Shown here one piece after another: positions 1-7,677 of a stretch of DNA of 64,000 nt. Position 1 is the stretch's first letter, and each line of letters starts with the position of its first letter. Below the pieces are notes generated by a model, which was given only the letters and a program-made list of their open reading frames with translations, was not told where the DNA came from and ran no database searches. A program made the position numbers and the translations under genes. The stretch is from Sphingomonas sp. IC081 (GTDB taxonomy: Bacteria > Pseudomonadota > Alphaproteobacteria > Sphingomonadales > Sphingomonadaceae): the NCBI RefSeq assembly GCF_006874585.1, contig NZ_CP029761.1:755001-819000 (forward strand), written 5' to 3'.

Positions 1-270
1 CAATCCCGCGTTACGCCAGGCGTAGAAATAGCGCCGAACCGTCGAGACCGGTGGAAAGCACTTGGGCAGCAGGCGCCAGGCACACCCGGCCGAAGCCAGA
101 TAGAGCAGCGCGTTGGCCACTTCGCGCATATTCGTGCTGCGCCGCCGACCGCCTTGCTTTGCCGGGGGAATGAACGGGGCCACCAGCGCCCACTCCTTAT
201 CCGTCATGTCGCTTGGATAACGCAGTCCCTTGCGGCTATGCTCCTCTCGAGCAATGCCAGTCCATGCCAT
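1..270 (-). CDS. IS5-family transposase, N-terminal part (cut by window edge)
   Basis: The frame opens with ATG at 270 and runs off the window edge after 90 codons, so only the N-terminus is present. A segment beginning MTDKEWALVAPFIPP, followed by a basic GGRRRST stretch and REVANALLYL, is the usual start of IS5-family (DUF4096) transposases, which bind and cut the ends of their own element. The family call comes from memory of these motifs. The DDE catalytic part lies outside the window, so intactness is unknown. The right end of the element must fall in the gene-free DNA that follows, but no terminal inverted repeat can be assigned with only one end visible. Confidence 0.8.
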   Translation of the reverse strand, partial: MAWTGIAREEHSRKGLRYPSDMTDKEWALVAPFIPPAKQGGRRRSTNMREVANALLYLASAGCAWRLLPKCFPPVSTVRRYFYAWRNAGL

Positions 271-841
271 TGATCACTCCATCTCTCGCAAGGACGGCGT
301 GAATCATAACATGCTGGTATTGCTCAACAACTTTTGGATCGGGCTCTGAAACTGTCCACCATTGACCGCAGTGAATGGACTGTCCTGGCCAGGGGCAGGG
401 GGTTTTCTATTTCATAACATCGAGATGCGCCCGAATGATACTTAGGTATTGGTGCGTATTGTGCTGTTAAATTGACCCATTTGACATCGGGGGCTTTCGG
501 GAACAACTTATGCCTCGCAGTTTCGGGCTGTGCCAAGAAACAGGGCAAATCCAAAAATAGAATATTCGGAGTGTTATGTAATCACTCGGGATATTCATGT
601 GCTCGGACACTCCGTGCCAGGGAAATTCGCACTTAATACACCATGCTGTGCGGCGCGTTTCGTGCTTGTCAGCTGGGGTGTAGGCGGTGCCTTACGACCC
701 GGACACCCGGTGCCTTGAACACTCTCTGTGCCGTTTGATGGTTCTGATTTTCCGAATTTTTCGGAGCGGATCAGTGCGTCCAGTGGATATCAAGTGAGTT
801 CTTTTCACCGCCCGGGAGGGCTTGGAATAGGGGTTACGGTC
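271..841. other. Gene-free stretch beside the IS element
   Basis: About 570 bases hold no convincing gene. Base composition is closer to 50% GC than in most of the window. Short open frames here have no start signal, no family resemblance and no codon bias, so I treat them as noise. The stretch should contain the right end of the IS element and the promoter of the secreted-protein gene at 842. A GAGTG-N9-CACTC inverted repeat around 568-587 is the only operator-like structure I noticed, and its meaning is unknown. Confidence 0.5.
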
Positions 842-1702
842 ATGAAAAGGAACGTGCACTCGCACATTGTTGCAGTCTCGATAGTACTTGCGGCAACTGT
901 ATCGCCGCAGGTCATGGCTCAGACGACGACTTCAGAAAGCGGAAGTAATTCTGCAGCAAACTCTGGATCTTCGTCGGGAGCAACGTCGTCGAGCAATCCG
1001 ACCAACATCAATGCGCCGGTTAACGAGCAGGGGAACCTGACCTCGACCAGTTCCTCGGGATCGAACGCCGTTTCCGGTTCCACGTCGGGCTCGAATTCGA
1101 ACCAGACGCAGGGTCAGGAAGCCAACAACTCCCAGACGCAGGGGCAGATCCAGGGGCAGACGGCAACGTCGACGAACCAGCAAGGGGTTGCCGTCACGTT
1201 CAATTCGACCAACCATCGCACCCAGAAGGTCTACACCAACAACGCCGTGCCGCTGGCCGCATCGAGCAGCTTCAGCAGCGACTATTGCGGCGGCACGGCC
1301 AGTGGCGGTGCCAGTGCGGCGCCGATCGGCATCAGCATCGGCGGATCAGGTCCGGTCTTCGACAAGTCCTGCCAATCGCTGCGCCGCGCCGAAAAGTTCG
1401 GCATGGCTGCGGCCAATGCCTCCAACCTGGGGCAGCCGGAACTGGCAGGGCGGCTGATGTCGATGATGATCTGGTCGATCTGCACCTCCGATAGCGCCGG
1501 TCCCAAGCCCGACAAGTCCACCGCGCAGGCTTGTTCCGCGCTGGGCCTCATGGGCAGCGGCGTCTCGGAACAGGCCATGCCAGGGCCGGTGCCGGAAGCC
1601 GCCGTGCAGACGCCGGCGGGCTATCCCACGCCCGAGGCGGCATCGCGCCAGCCTGCGGACGCCACCGGCGATCCCCGTCTGAACGTGGCGATCGCCCGGT
1701 AA
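842..1702 (+). CDS. Secreted Ser/Asn/Gln-rich protein of unknown function
   Basis: The product is 286 aa. The ATG at 842 is chosen because a good signal peptide follows directly (MKRNVHSH, a hydrophobic core, then VMAQ near residue 26). The in-frame extension upstream has no such signal. Residues about 27-125 are low complexity, rich in Ser, Gly, Asn, Thr and Gln, with QTQGQ-like repeats. The C-terminal half is more ordered, with four Cys in C-x(~30)-C and C-x(~13)-C spacing and an Ala-rich helical stretch. I do not recognise the family. Composition resembles secreted adhesin or amyloid-type proteins, but that is only analogy. A second low-complexity secreted gene follows 93 bases later on the same strand, so the two may work together. 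Confidence 0.7.
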   Translation: MKRNVHSHIVAVSIVLAATVSPQVMAQTTTSESGSNSAANSGSSSGATSSSNPTNINAPVNEQGNLTSTSSSGSNAVSGSTSGSNSNQTQGQEANNSQTQGQIQGQTATSTNQQGVAVTFNSTNHRTQKVYTNNAVPLAASSSFSSDYCGGTASGGASAAPIGISIGGSGPVFDKSCQSLRRAEKFGMAAANASNLGQPELAGRLMSMMIWSICTSDSAGPKPDKSTAQACSALGLMGSGVSEQAMPGPVPEAAVQTPAGYPTPEAASRQPADATGDPRLNVAIAR

Positions 1703-1795
1703 AAATCACCAAGTTTTCGCCTTTTTACAGTCCCATGGTGGGGCGCGGACTGTGAAACTCATTCTTTTTACGCCCCCTGAGAATGGAGAAGGATC

Positions 1796-2185
1796 ATGAT
1801 GAAGAAGGCTCTTGTTTCGGTCGTCGCCAGCATGGCTCTCGTTTCCCCGGCCATGGCGGCCCAGGCTGGTATCGCCGTTGGCGGCGCCACCTCCTCGTCC
1901 ACCAGCGGTGCCAGCGCATCGAGCGTGGGCAGCAGCGGATCGCTGCTGTTCGGCACCACCACGCAGCAGTCCACTGCCGGTGCCAATTCGAACGGCTCGG
2001 GTGTTGCCGTGATCAACGGCAACAACACCGGCAGCGCCAGCAACCAGACCTCGACCACCGGTCAGCAGGGCAGCTCGACCTCGCTGGGCTTTGCCGGTTC
2101 GCAAAATGGCAACACGGCTGGCGCTTCGGGCGGCTCGTCGGCTTCGACCGGCCTGCTGGGCGGCTGGATCTTCGTTCTCCCCTGA
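1796..2185 (+). CDS. Small secreted Gly/Ser/Asn-rich protein
   Basis: The product is 129 aa. The start is ATG at 1796, or the ATG one codon later, preceded by GGAGAAGG. A clear signal peptide (MMKKALVSVVASMALVSPAMA, cut near AMAA-QA) leads into a mature chain of roughly 105 residues made almost only of Ser, Gly, Thr, Asn, Ala and Gln. It ends in a hydrophobic tail GLLGGWIFVLP. There are no cysteines. The hydrophobic C-terminus could be a secretion or packing signal; this is a guess. It shares its bias and its place in the same unit with the 286-aa protein upstream. The following strong terminator suggests the two genes form one transcription unit. Confidence 0.7.
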   Translation: MMKKALVSVVASMALVSPAMAAQAGIAVGGATSSSTSGASASSVGSSGSLLFGTTTQQSTAGANSNGSGVAVINGNNTGSASNQTSTTGQQGSSTSLGFAGSQNGNTAGASGGSSASTGLLGGWIFVLP

Positions 2186-2194
2186 CCGCGAGAC

Positions 2195-2211
2195 GGGAGC
2201 TTCGGCTCCCT
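2195..2211 (+). terminator. Small GC hairpin after the secreted-protein gene
   Basis: GGGAGC at 2195-2200 pairs with GCTCCC at 2205-2210 around a TTCG tetraloop, 10 bases after the stop codon. The T-run is poor, so this may be a weak terminator or a 3' end stabiliser ahead of the stronger one downstream. Confidence 0.4.
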
Positions 2212-2248
2212 GTCCGGGCCCATCCAGTAACCCCGGTTGGCCCGAAGG

Positions 2249-2280
2249 GTGCGGCGGACATTCGTGTCCGCCGCACTTTT
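2249..2280 (+). terminator. Strong intrinsic terminator
   Basis: A perfect 12-bp stem (2249-2260 with 2265-2276) closes a TTCG tetraloop and is followed directly by TTTT. This is a textbook Rho-independent terminator ending the two-gene secreted-protein unit. Confidence 0.85.
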
Positions 2281-2443
2281 CGCGTTTGCTGGCGGCTACA
2301 TCGGCCCGGGCTATCGGCGGCGCGGACAAGTAGTGCGCACATTCGCAGCGGCTGCCGCGGCTGTTTCCGCCGCCTTCGGCGCGGGGAGGGGGAAGCCATC
2401 CTATAATGGCAAGGTCTGTCAACGTCCCGGGAAGAGGACTTTC

Positions 2444-3163
2444 ATGCGTCTTGCCGTTCTTTCGGGGTTCGCCCCGATTGCCATGCTATTTTCCGCAATC
2501 GCCCCATCTCAAGCGCAGGCCCAGGAGGAAGTACCGGCCATCACCGTTTCCGGCGGTATCACGCTGATCAGTGACTACCGCTTTCGCGGCATATCGCTGA
2601 CCGGCAAGGATCCCGCCGTGCAAGGCACCATCAACCTTTCGCACAAGAGCGGGGCCTACCTGGGTACCTGGTCGTCGTCGCTCGGCATGGGTGACCGCTA
2701 CGGCCCGACCGAGGTCGACTTCTACGGCGGCTGGGCCGGTTCCGTCGCCAAGCGGACCAGCCTTGACGTTGCGCTGGCCTACTACAGCTATCCTGGCGGG
2801 GAAGGCAGCGGGAAGATCGAGTACTTCGAGACCACCGCCAAGCTGACTCATGACTTTGGCCTGCTGCGCGCCACGCTGGGCAGCGGCTACAGCTGGGACC
2901 AGGCCGCGCTCGGCGGCGATCATCTCTATCTTTACGGCGAGACGGCGGTCCCGGTTCCCGGCACGCCGATCACTTTCAAGGCCCATGGCGGCCGCAGCAA
3001 GGGCGCGATCAGCCCCAAGTCCGGCGGCTACTATGACTGGCAACTGGGCGCCGACGTCGCGCTCGGCAAGCTGACTTTCGGCCTGTCCTATATCGATACC
3101 GACCTCAGCCGCGGCGCGCAGGCCGACGGCGCCGCGCTGCTGTCCCTCAGCGCCGCATTCTGA
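2444..3163 (+). CDS. TorF-family putative outer-membrane porin
   Basis: The product is 239 aa. The ATG at 2444 follows GAAGAGGA, and a signal peptide ends at AQAQ-EE near residue 27. The mature start, ITVSGGITLISDYRFRGIS, is the signature of the TorF-like family (TIGR02001), predicted outer-membrane beta-barrels of unknown substrate. Alternating hydrophobic strands and a terminal Phe (SAAF), the usual Bam recognition residue, fit a barrel. A TATAAT at 2402-2407 is a possible -10 element, but no good -35 lies at normal spacing. The chemoreceptor gene starts only 21 bases after the stop codon, so the two are probably co-transcribed. Confidence 0.8.
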   Translation: MRLAVLSGFAPIAMLFSAIAPSQAQAQEEVPAITVSGGITLISDYRFRGISLTGKDPAVQGTINLSHKSGAYLGTWSSSLGMGDRYGPTEVDFYGGWAGSVAKRTSLDVALAYYSYPGGEGSGKIEYFETTAKLTHDFGLLRATLGSGYSWDQAALGGDHLYLYGETAVPVPGTPITFKAHGGRSKGAISPKSGGYYDWQLGADVALGKLTFGLSYIDTDLSRGAQADGAALLSLSAAF

Positions 3164-3184
3164 TCCCGTTTCCGCTGGAGCTTC

Positions 3185-5335
3185 ATGATGACTGACCTGT
3201 TCAACCGCCTGCACATAGCGGGCAAGCTGATGACGGTCGCCGGCCTGGCGATCGCTGTCCTGCTGGTGCTCGGCTTCTCCGCCGTCGTGTTCGAGACCGG
3301 CACCGCCGTCGGCAAGCTTTCCGACGATGCCGCGATCGCCCAGGCCGATGCCGAGGGCAATCAGGTCAAGGCCGATATCGCCACGTTCGAGGCAACCGCG
3401 CGGGCGGAGGCCTCGGCGCTCGGCAAGATGCACGCTTCCGGCGCGCGCGATCGCGGCACTGCGCTGGCGGTTCTCAAGACCGACCTGCTCGAATCCAAGG
3501 CCGCTCTGGGTAGCTGGGTGATGATCGTGCCCGATCAGTGGGACGGTCCCGACGCGGGCAAGGGCGGACGTCCCGGCTCGTCGCCGAACGGCAACTTCAC
3601 TCCTTATTGGGTGAAGAGCAACGGCGTTCTCACCCAGCAGCCCAACAACGAGGAGGGGGCATACGAAAAGCCCTACTTCAAGGCCGCCTTCGACAGCGGC
3701 AAGGGCGCCATCGTCGATCCTTATGCTTATGAACTCGACGGCAAGCAGGTGCTGATGACCTCGATCACCCAGCCGGTGCGCTCGGGCGACAAGGTGATCG
3801 GCGTTGCCGGTGTCGACATGGAACTGGGCTCGATCGCGGAGCGTCTCGGCGCGCTGAAGCCATTCGGCACGGGCCGGGTCATGCTGCTGTCGTCCTCGGC
3901 GATGTGGGTGTCGAACCCTGATGCCGCCTTGCTGGGCAAGGCCTATGAAGGCGCGGGGCTCGACGAAGTGAAGGCGGCGCTGGCATCGGGTGAGACCCGG
4001 GTCCTGCCGAACCTCGACGTTGCCGGCGTGCCGACCCGCCGCGTGGTTCGTCCGATCCATCTCGACAACCTCAACACCACCTGGGCGCTGGTGCTCGACG
4101 TTCCCGAGGCGACCGTGGCCGCTCCGGCGCGCACGATCGCCTGGCAACTGGTGCTGGGCGGCCTGGTCATCGTGGCCGCCGTGCTTGCCAGTCTGTTCTT
4201 TGCCGCCGGCGGCATCATCGGCCGTCCGATGGCGAGGCTGAGCGATGCGGTCGACCGCCTTGCCGGCGGTGAGAACTGCGCGATCCCCGAACTCGACCGT
4301 CAGGACGAGATCGGCACGATGGCGCGTGCTGCCGACGTGTTCCGCCAGGCTGCCGCCGACCGCGCCGAGGCCGACCACCGCGCTGCCGAAGAGCAGAAGA
4401 TCGTCACCACCGCCATCGGCGCCGGGCTCGACGCACTGACGCGGGGCGATCTGACTGCCGAGATCACGGCGGCGTTCCCGGCCGGTTATGCCGCGCTCAA
4501 GGCCAACTTCAACGCCGCGCTCGGCGAACTGCGCCGGATGATCGGCGCCGTCGCGCTCAGCGCCGGGGGCATCCGTTCGGGCTCGATGGAAATCGCGCAG
4601 GCCTCCGAAGACCTGGCGCGCCGTACCGAAGCCAATGCCGCCAGCCTGGAAGAGACCTCGGCCGCGCTGGTGCAGATCGACCAGCGCCTCAAGGCCTCGG
4701 CCACGGCTTCGGCGCAGACCGTCAGCCGCGCCGACGAAGCCCTTGCGACCGTTACCAGCGGCCGTTCCGTCGCCGGGGAGGCCGTCGCAGCGATGGACCG
4801 TGTCAGCCGGAGCGCCAAGGGCATCGACCAGGTGATCGAGGGGGTCGACAAGATCGCCTTCCAGACCCGTGTTCTCGCCATGAATGCCGCGGTCGAGGCG
4901 GGCCGCGCCGGGGATGCCGGTCGCGGCTTCGCGGTGGTGGCCGATCTTGTCTCGGCGCTCGCGATGCGGGCCGAGGAAGAGGCCAAGCGTGCGCGTGACC
5001 AGCTTACCGTGACGCAGACCGACATCGTCACTGCGGTCGATGCGGTGCAGCGCGTCGATGGTGCCTTCGAGCATATCTCGGGCGGTGTCGGCGAAGTGCA
5101 CAAGCTGCTCGGCCAGATGGCCGAGGACAACCAGGCGCAGTCCACCGCGATCAGCCAGATCAGCGTGGCGGTCTCGACCATGGACCAATCGACCCAGCAG
5201 AACGCGGCGATGGTGGAGGAAACCTCCGCCGCCGCCCGCAACCTGACGACCGAGGCGGGTTCGCTCAACGATCAGGCGGCGCGTTTCGATACCGGCGAGA
5301 TGCGTGGCCCGACCCGGCTGGCCTACGTGGCCTGA
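3185..5335 (+). CDS. Methyl-accepting chemotaxis protein with dCache sensor
   Basis: The product is 716 aa (ATG at 3185, or 3188). The order is: TM helix about residues 15-36; a ~290-residue periplasmic region with dCache-type motifs (SWVMIVPDQWDG, FDSGKGAIVDPYAYELDGK, GVAGVDMEL); TM2 about 320-345; HAMP; cytoplasmic coiled coil with the hairpin tip near VLAMNAAVEAGRAG...GRGFAVVA. Such receptors bind small ligands and control CheA. At the tip, the Glu and Arg that normally follow VVA-x are Leu and Ser here (VVADLVSAL), and the Asn usual in QTN is Arg (QTRVLAMN). This may alter kinase coupling. It appears to form a unit with the porin gene upstream and ends at a strong terminator. Confidence 0.93.
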   Translation: MMTDLFNRLHIAGKLMTVAGLAIAVLLVLGFSAVVFETGTAVGKLSDDAAIAQADAEGNQVKADIATFEATARAEASALGKMHASGARDRGTALAVLKTDLLESKAALGSWVMIVPDQWDGPDAGKGGRPGSSPNGNFTPYWVKSNGVLTQQPNNEEGAYEKPYFKAAFDSGKGAIVDPYAYELDGKQVLMTSITQPVRSGDKVIGVAGVDMELGSIAERLGALKPFGTGRVMLLSSSAMWVSNPDAALLGKAYEGAGLDEVKAALASGETRVLPNLDVAGVPTRRVVRPIHLDNLNTTWALVLDVPEATVAAPARTIAWQLVLGGLVIVAAVLASLFFAAGGIIGRPMARLSDAVDRLAGGENCAIPELDRQDEIGTMARAADVFRQAAADRAEADHRAAEEQKIVTTAIGAGLDALTRGDLTAEITAAFPAGYAALKANFNAALGELRRMIGAVALSAGGIRSGSMEIAQASEDLARRTEANAASLEETSAALVQIDQRLKASATASAQTVSRADEALATVTSGRSVAGEAVAAMDRVSRSAKGIDQVIEGVDKIAFQTRVLAMNAAVEAGRAGDAGRGFAVVADLVSALAMRAEEEAKRARDQLTVTQTDIVTAVDAVQRVDGAFEHISGGVGEVHKLLGQMAEDNQAQSTAISQISVAVSTMDQSTQQNAAMVEETSAAARNLTTEAGSLNDQAARFDTGEMRGPTRLAYVA

Positions 5336-5367
5336 CGGGCGCCGAGCCAGTGTTCGGGTAAAAGAGA

Positions 5368-5402
5368 AGGCCCGCGGATCGCAAGGATCCGCGGGCCTTT
5401 TT
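5368..5402 (+). terminator. Strong intrinsic terminator after the dCache receptor gene
   Basis: A 13-bp perfect GC-rich stem (5368-5380 with 5386-5398) with a 5-base loop is followed by TTTT. Preceding As make it usable in both directions, which suits its place between two convergent genes. Confidence 0.85.
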
Positions 5403-5410
5403 GCATTGGC

Positions 5411-7615
5411 TCATTCGCCCGGCGTGTAGGCCCGGGTCACGTGTCCGCTGAGATCCTCGGGATAGAAGTAGACCGGCCGCAGCGCGCCGTCTGCATAGCG
5501 CTGGGCCTGATCGCGGAAATGCGGCGAGGCCGGATCGCCGCTCTCGCCGCCTGCACTCACGGCCCAGGCGCGCACCTTGGGACCGAATTCGACTACGGCG
5601 ACAAAGCTGTTGCCGCTGGTGCCGTAATACTTCTTCGTGTTCGGATAGGGCTTGGCCCCGAACGAGGCGAGCGAGCCCCAGATTGCCGAGGTGAACGGCA
5701 CCGGGATTGACGCCTGCGCATCGTCGAAATGAGGTTTGATGGCGGCGTCGAGGCGCTGGAAGCGATTGACCTCGCCCCAGGCCACTTGCCAGCCGCCGAA
5801 GTCCCGCGTCAGCCGCGCCGCCGCTTCGGACAGTGCGGCAAGGCGCTGTTCGGGGGTGGTGCGGCGGGCGATGTAGTCGGGCAGGTTGAGCCGGGCTTTC
5901 TTCGCATCGGCGTTGAACTTGCCGCCCAGCGTATCGCCCCAGAACACCGCCAGCGTGGTCTCCTTCGACTGGGCGCTCCAGCGGCAATCCCATGCCCGCA
6001 GCAGGGTGATCGGCGCGGCAAGGGCGGCTTTGAGCGGATCGCTGGCGGGAAGGGCGTCGTAATCGGCAGCAAGCTGCGGCAGCAGCACCGCGAAGGCGGG
6101 CAGGTGGCTGTCATAGGCGGCGGCGATCAGGCGCTGGGGCGTGAAGTCGTGCTTGCCGGTCAGCACTTCGTCGGCGTGGACGCCGCGATAGTTGGGACCG
6201 ACCTGATCCATGTAGCGGGGAAAATCAGCCGCCTTGGGGCTGTCCGGCCCGGCTGCGTCCCAGGGCCAGTCATTGGTGTTGTGGACCCAGCCGACCTTGG
6301 GATCGAGCACGTTGGGCAGGGTCTTGACGGCGTGCAGGCCCTTCCAGTCGGTGGCCGGATCGGCGCCGTCGACCGGCTCGCGATAGTCGAAGCGATTGTC
6401 GCGCAGGGGAACGAACTGCGGGTGCAGGTAGGCGATCTCGCCCTTGGCGTCGGCCAGCAGGGTGTCGTTGGAGGAATTGGCCTGCGCCTCGGCGACCTTC
6501 ATGTAGGAGGCAAGGTCGCTGGTCTTGGTGCGCAGCCAGCTTTGCTGAAGCGCCGGGATCGGCTTCCACATCAGCGCCTCGGCAATCCACTTGCCCTCCG
6601 CCTCCGCCACGATCGGGCCGTGGTGGGTGCGATAGGTGGTGAAGCTGCGCGCGGCCAGGGTGCCGTCCGCCTGGCGGAAGGAGAGCGTGACCTCGCGGGT
6701 TTCCACCGGGCGCAGTTCCTTGCCGTAGCGGTAGACGGTGCGGCCGTCCTTGCTCTCGATGGTCTCGGCGAACTGGTCGATGTTGTCGACGGTCGAGGAG
6801 GTGTGCATCCAGCCGATCTTCGGGTTGAAACCCTGATAGATGAAGAACTGGCCCCAGGTGGAGGCGCCATAGGCATTGAGCCCGGCATCGCTGGTCATCT
6901 GCAGTTCGGCGCGGAAATAGAAGCTGGTGTGCGGGTTGATCAGCAGCAGCGCATGGCCGTTGGCGGTGTTGGCCGGGGCGATGGCGATGCCGTTGGAGCC
7001 GCTCGGCTCCTTCACCAGCGCGCCGGTTTCCAGCGCGGTGCGGGGCACGCGGCGATGCTCATAGAAGCCCTGGAGCTGGGTCAGCGAGATCTGCTCGATG
7101 TCGCCGCCGATGCTGCCTTCGGTGAAGGAAAGCGCCATCCACGGCTCGAACCGGGTGAGCACCCTGGGTTTCACCGCGGCATGGGTGGCGAGGTAGTAGT
7201 TGAGCCCGTCCGCCCAGCTGTCCATCAGCGCGCGCAGCCATTGCGGGCTCTGGCGATACTGTGCCTTCAGGTCCTCGGGGTCGACGAAGAGGCGCTGGCG
7301 CAAGTCCTGCCAGATCGCGCTTTCACCTTCGGCTTCCGCCGTGCGGCCGAGCGCGGTGAGGTAATTGGCCTCGATGCGGGGAAAATCGTCTTCCGCCTGG
7401 GCATAGATCGCGCCGAACACCGCATCGGCGTCGCTCTTGCCGTGGACGTGGGCGATGCCCCAGTCATCGCGGGTGATCGTGACGCGCGCGGCCTCTGCCT
7501 TCCAGCGCGCCAGCTCCTGCGGAGTTGCGGCCTGAGCTGCGAAAGGAACGGTAAGCGCGGCGAGAATGGTGCCGGTAGCGAGAACCCTGCGAGCGGGGCG
7601 AAATTTGCGATCCAT
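5411..7615 (-). CDS. Exported penicillin-acylase-family amidohydrolase
   Basis: The product is 734 aa with a signal peptide (cut near AQA-ATP, residue 29). It belongs to the Ntn-hydrolase S45 group, which is made as a precursor and splits itself into alpha and beta chains. The expected nucleophile is Ser at about residue 207 in EPSG-SNGIAIAP, the first residue of the beta chain. Length and the IGWMHTSSTVDNIDQF-type segment fit the acylase family that includes aculeacin and acyl-homoserine-lactone acylases. The substrate cannot be told from sequence, so quorum-signal cleavage is only one option among N-acyl amides. It lies just downstream of the chemotaxis operon on the same strand (62-base gap after the mcp stop) and may be read through from it. 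Confidence 0.88.
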   Translation of the reverse strand: MDRKFRPARRVLATGTILAALTVPFAAQAATPQELARWKAEAARVTITRDDWGIAHVHGKSDADAVFGAIYAQAEDDFPRIEANYLTALGRTAEAEGESAIWQDLRQRLFVDPEDLKAQYRQSPQWLRALMDSWADGLNYYLATHAAVKPRVLTRFEPWMALSFTEGSIGGDIEQISLTQLQGFYEHRRVPRTALETGALVKEPSGSNGIAIAPANTANGHALLLINPHTSFYFRAELQMTSDAGLNAYGASTWGQFFIYQGFNPKIGWMHTSSTVDNIDQFAETIESKDGRTVYRYGKELRPVETREVTLSFRQADGTLAARSFTTYRTHHGPIVAEAEGKWIAEALMWKPIPALQQSWLRTKTSDLASYMKVAEAQANSSNDTLLADAKGEIAYLHPQFVPLRDNRFDYREPVDGADPATDWKGLHAVKTLPNVLDPKVGWVHNTNDWPWDAAGPDSPKAADFPRYMDQVGPNYRGVHADEVLTGKHDFTPQRLIAAAYDSHLPAFAVLLPQLAADYDALPASDPLKAALAAPITLLRAWDCRWSAQSKETTLAVFWGDTLGGKFNADAKKARLNLPDYIARRTTPEQRLAALSEAAARLTRDFGGWQVAWGEVNRFQRLDAAIKPHFDDAQASIPVPFTSAIWGSLASFGAKPYPNTKKYYGTSGNSFVAVVEFGPKVRAWAVSAGGESGDPASPHFRDQAQRYADGALRPVYFYPEDLSGHVTRAYTPGE

Positions 7616-7677
7616 GCCTCTGAGCTATCGCCCGAAAGGCCGCCGGGCAAGCCTGTAGGGCAGGCCCGGCCCATTGC

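Noticed and set aside
324..554. A 76-codon minus-strand frame near the IS element
   Set aside because: It has no ribosome-binding site and no resemblance to a known family; the region has low coding character, so it is treated as noise or IS-flank remnant.
2402..2407. TATAAT as a proven promoter of the TorF-like gene
   Set aside because: The -10 match is perfect but no -35 lies 16-18 bases upstream, so it is only mentioned with the gene and not called as a promoter.
2486..5188. A 900-codon open frame on the minus strand opposite the porin and chemoreceptor genes
   Set aside because: It is the antisense of two clear genes, rich in Arg/His/Gly/Asp, with no domain or signal. High GC content makes such long shadow frames common here.
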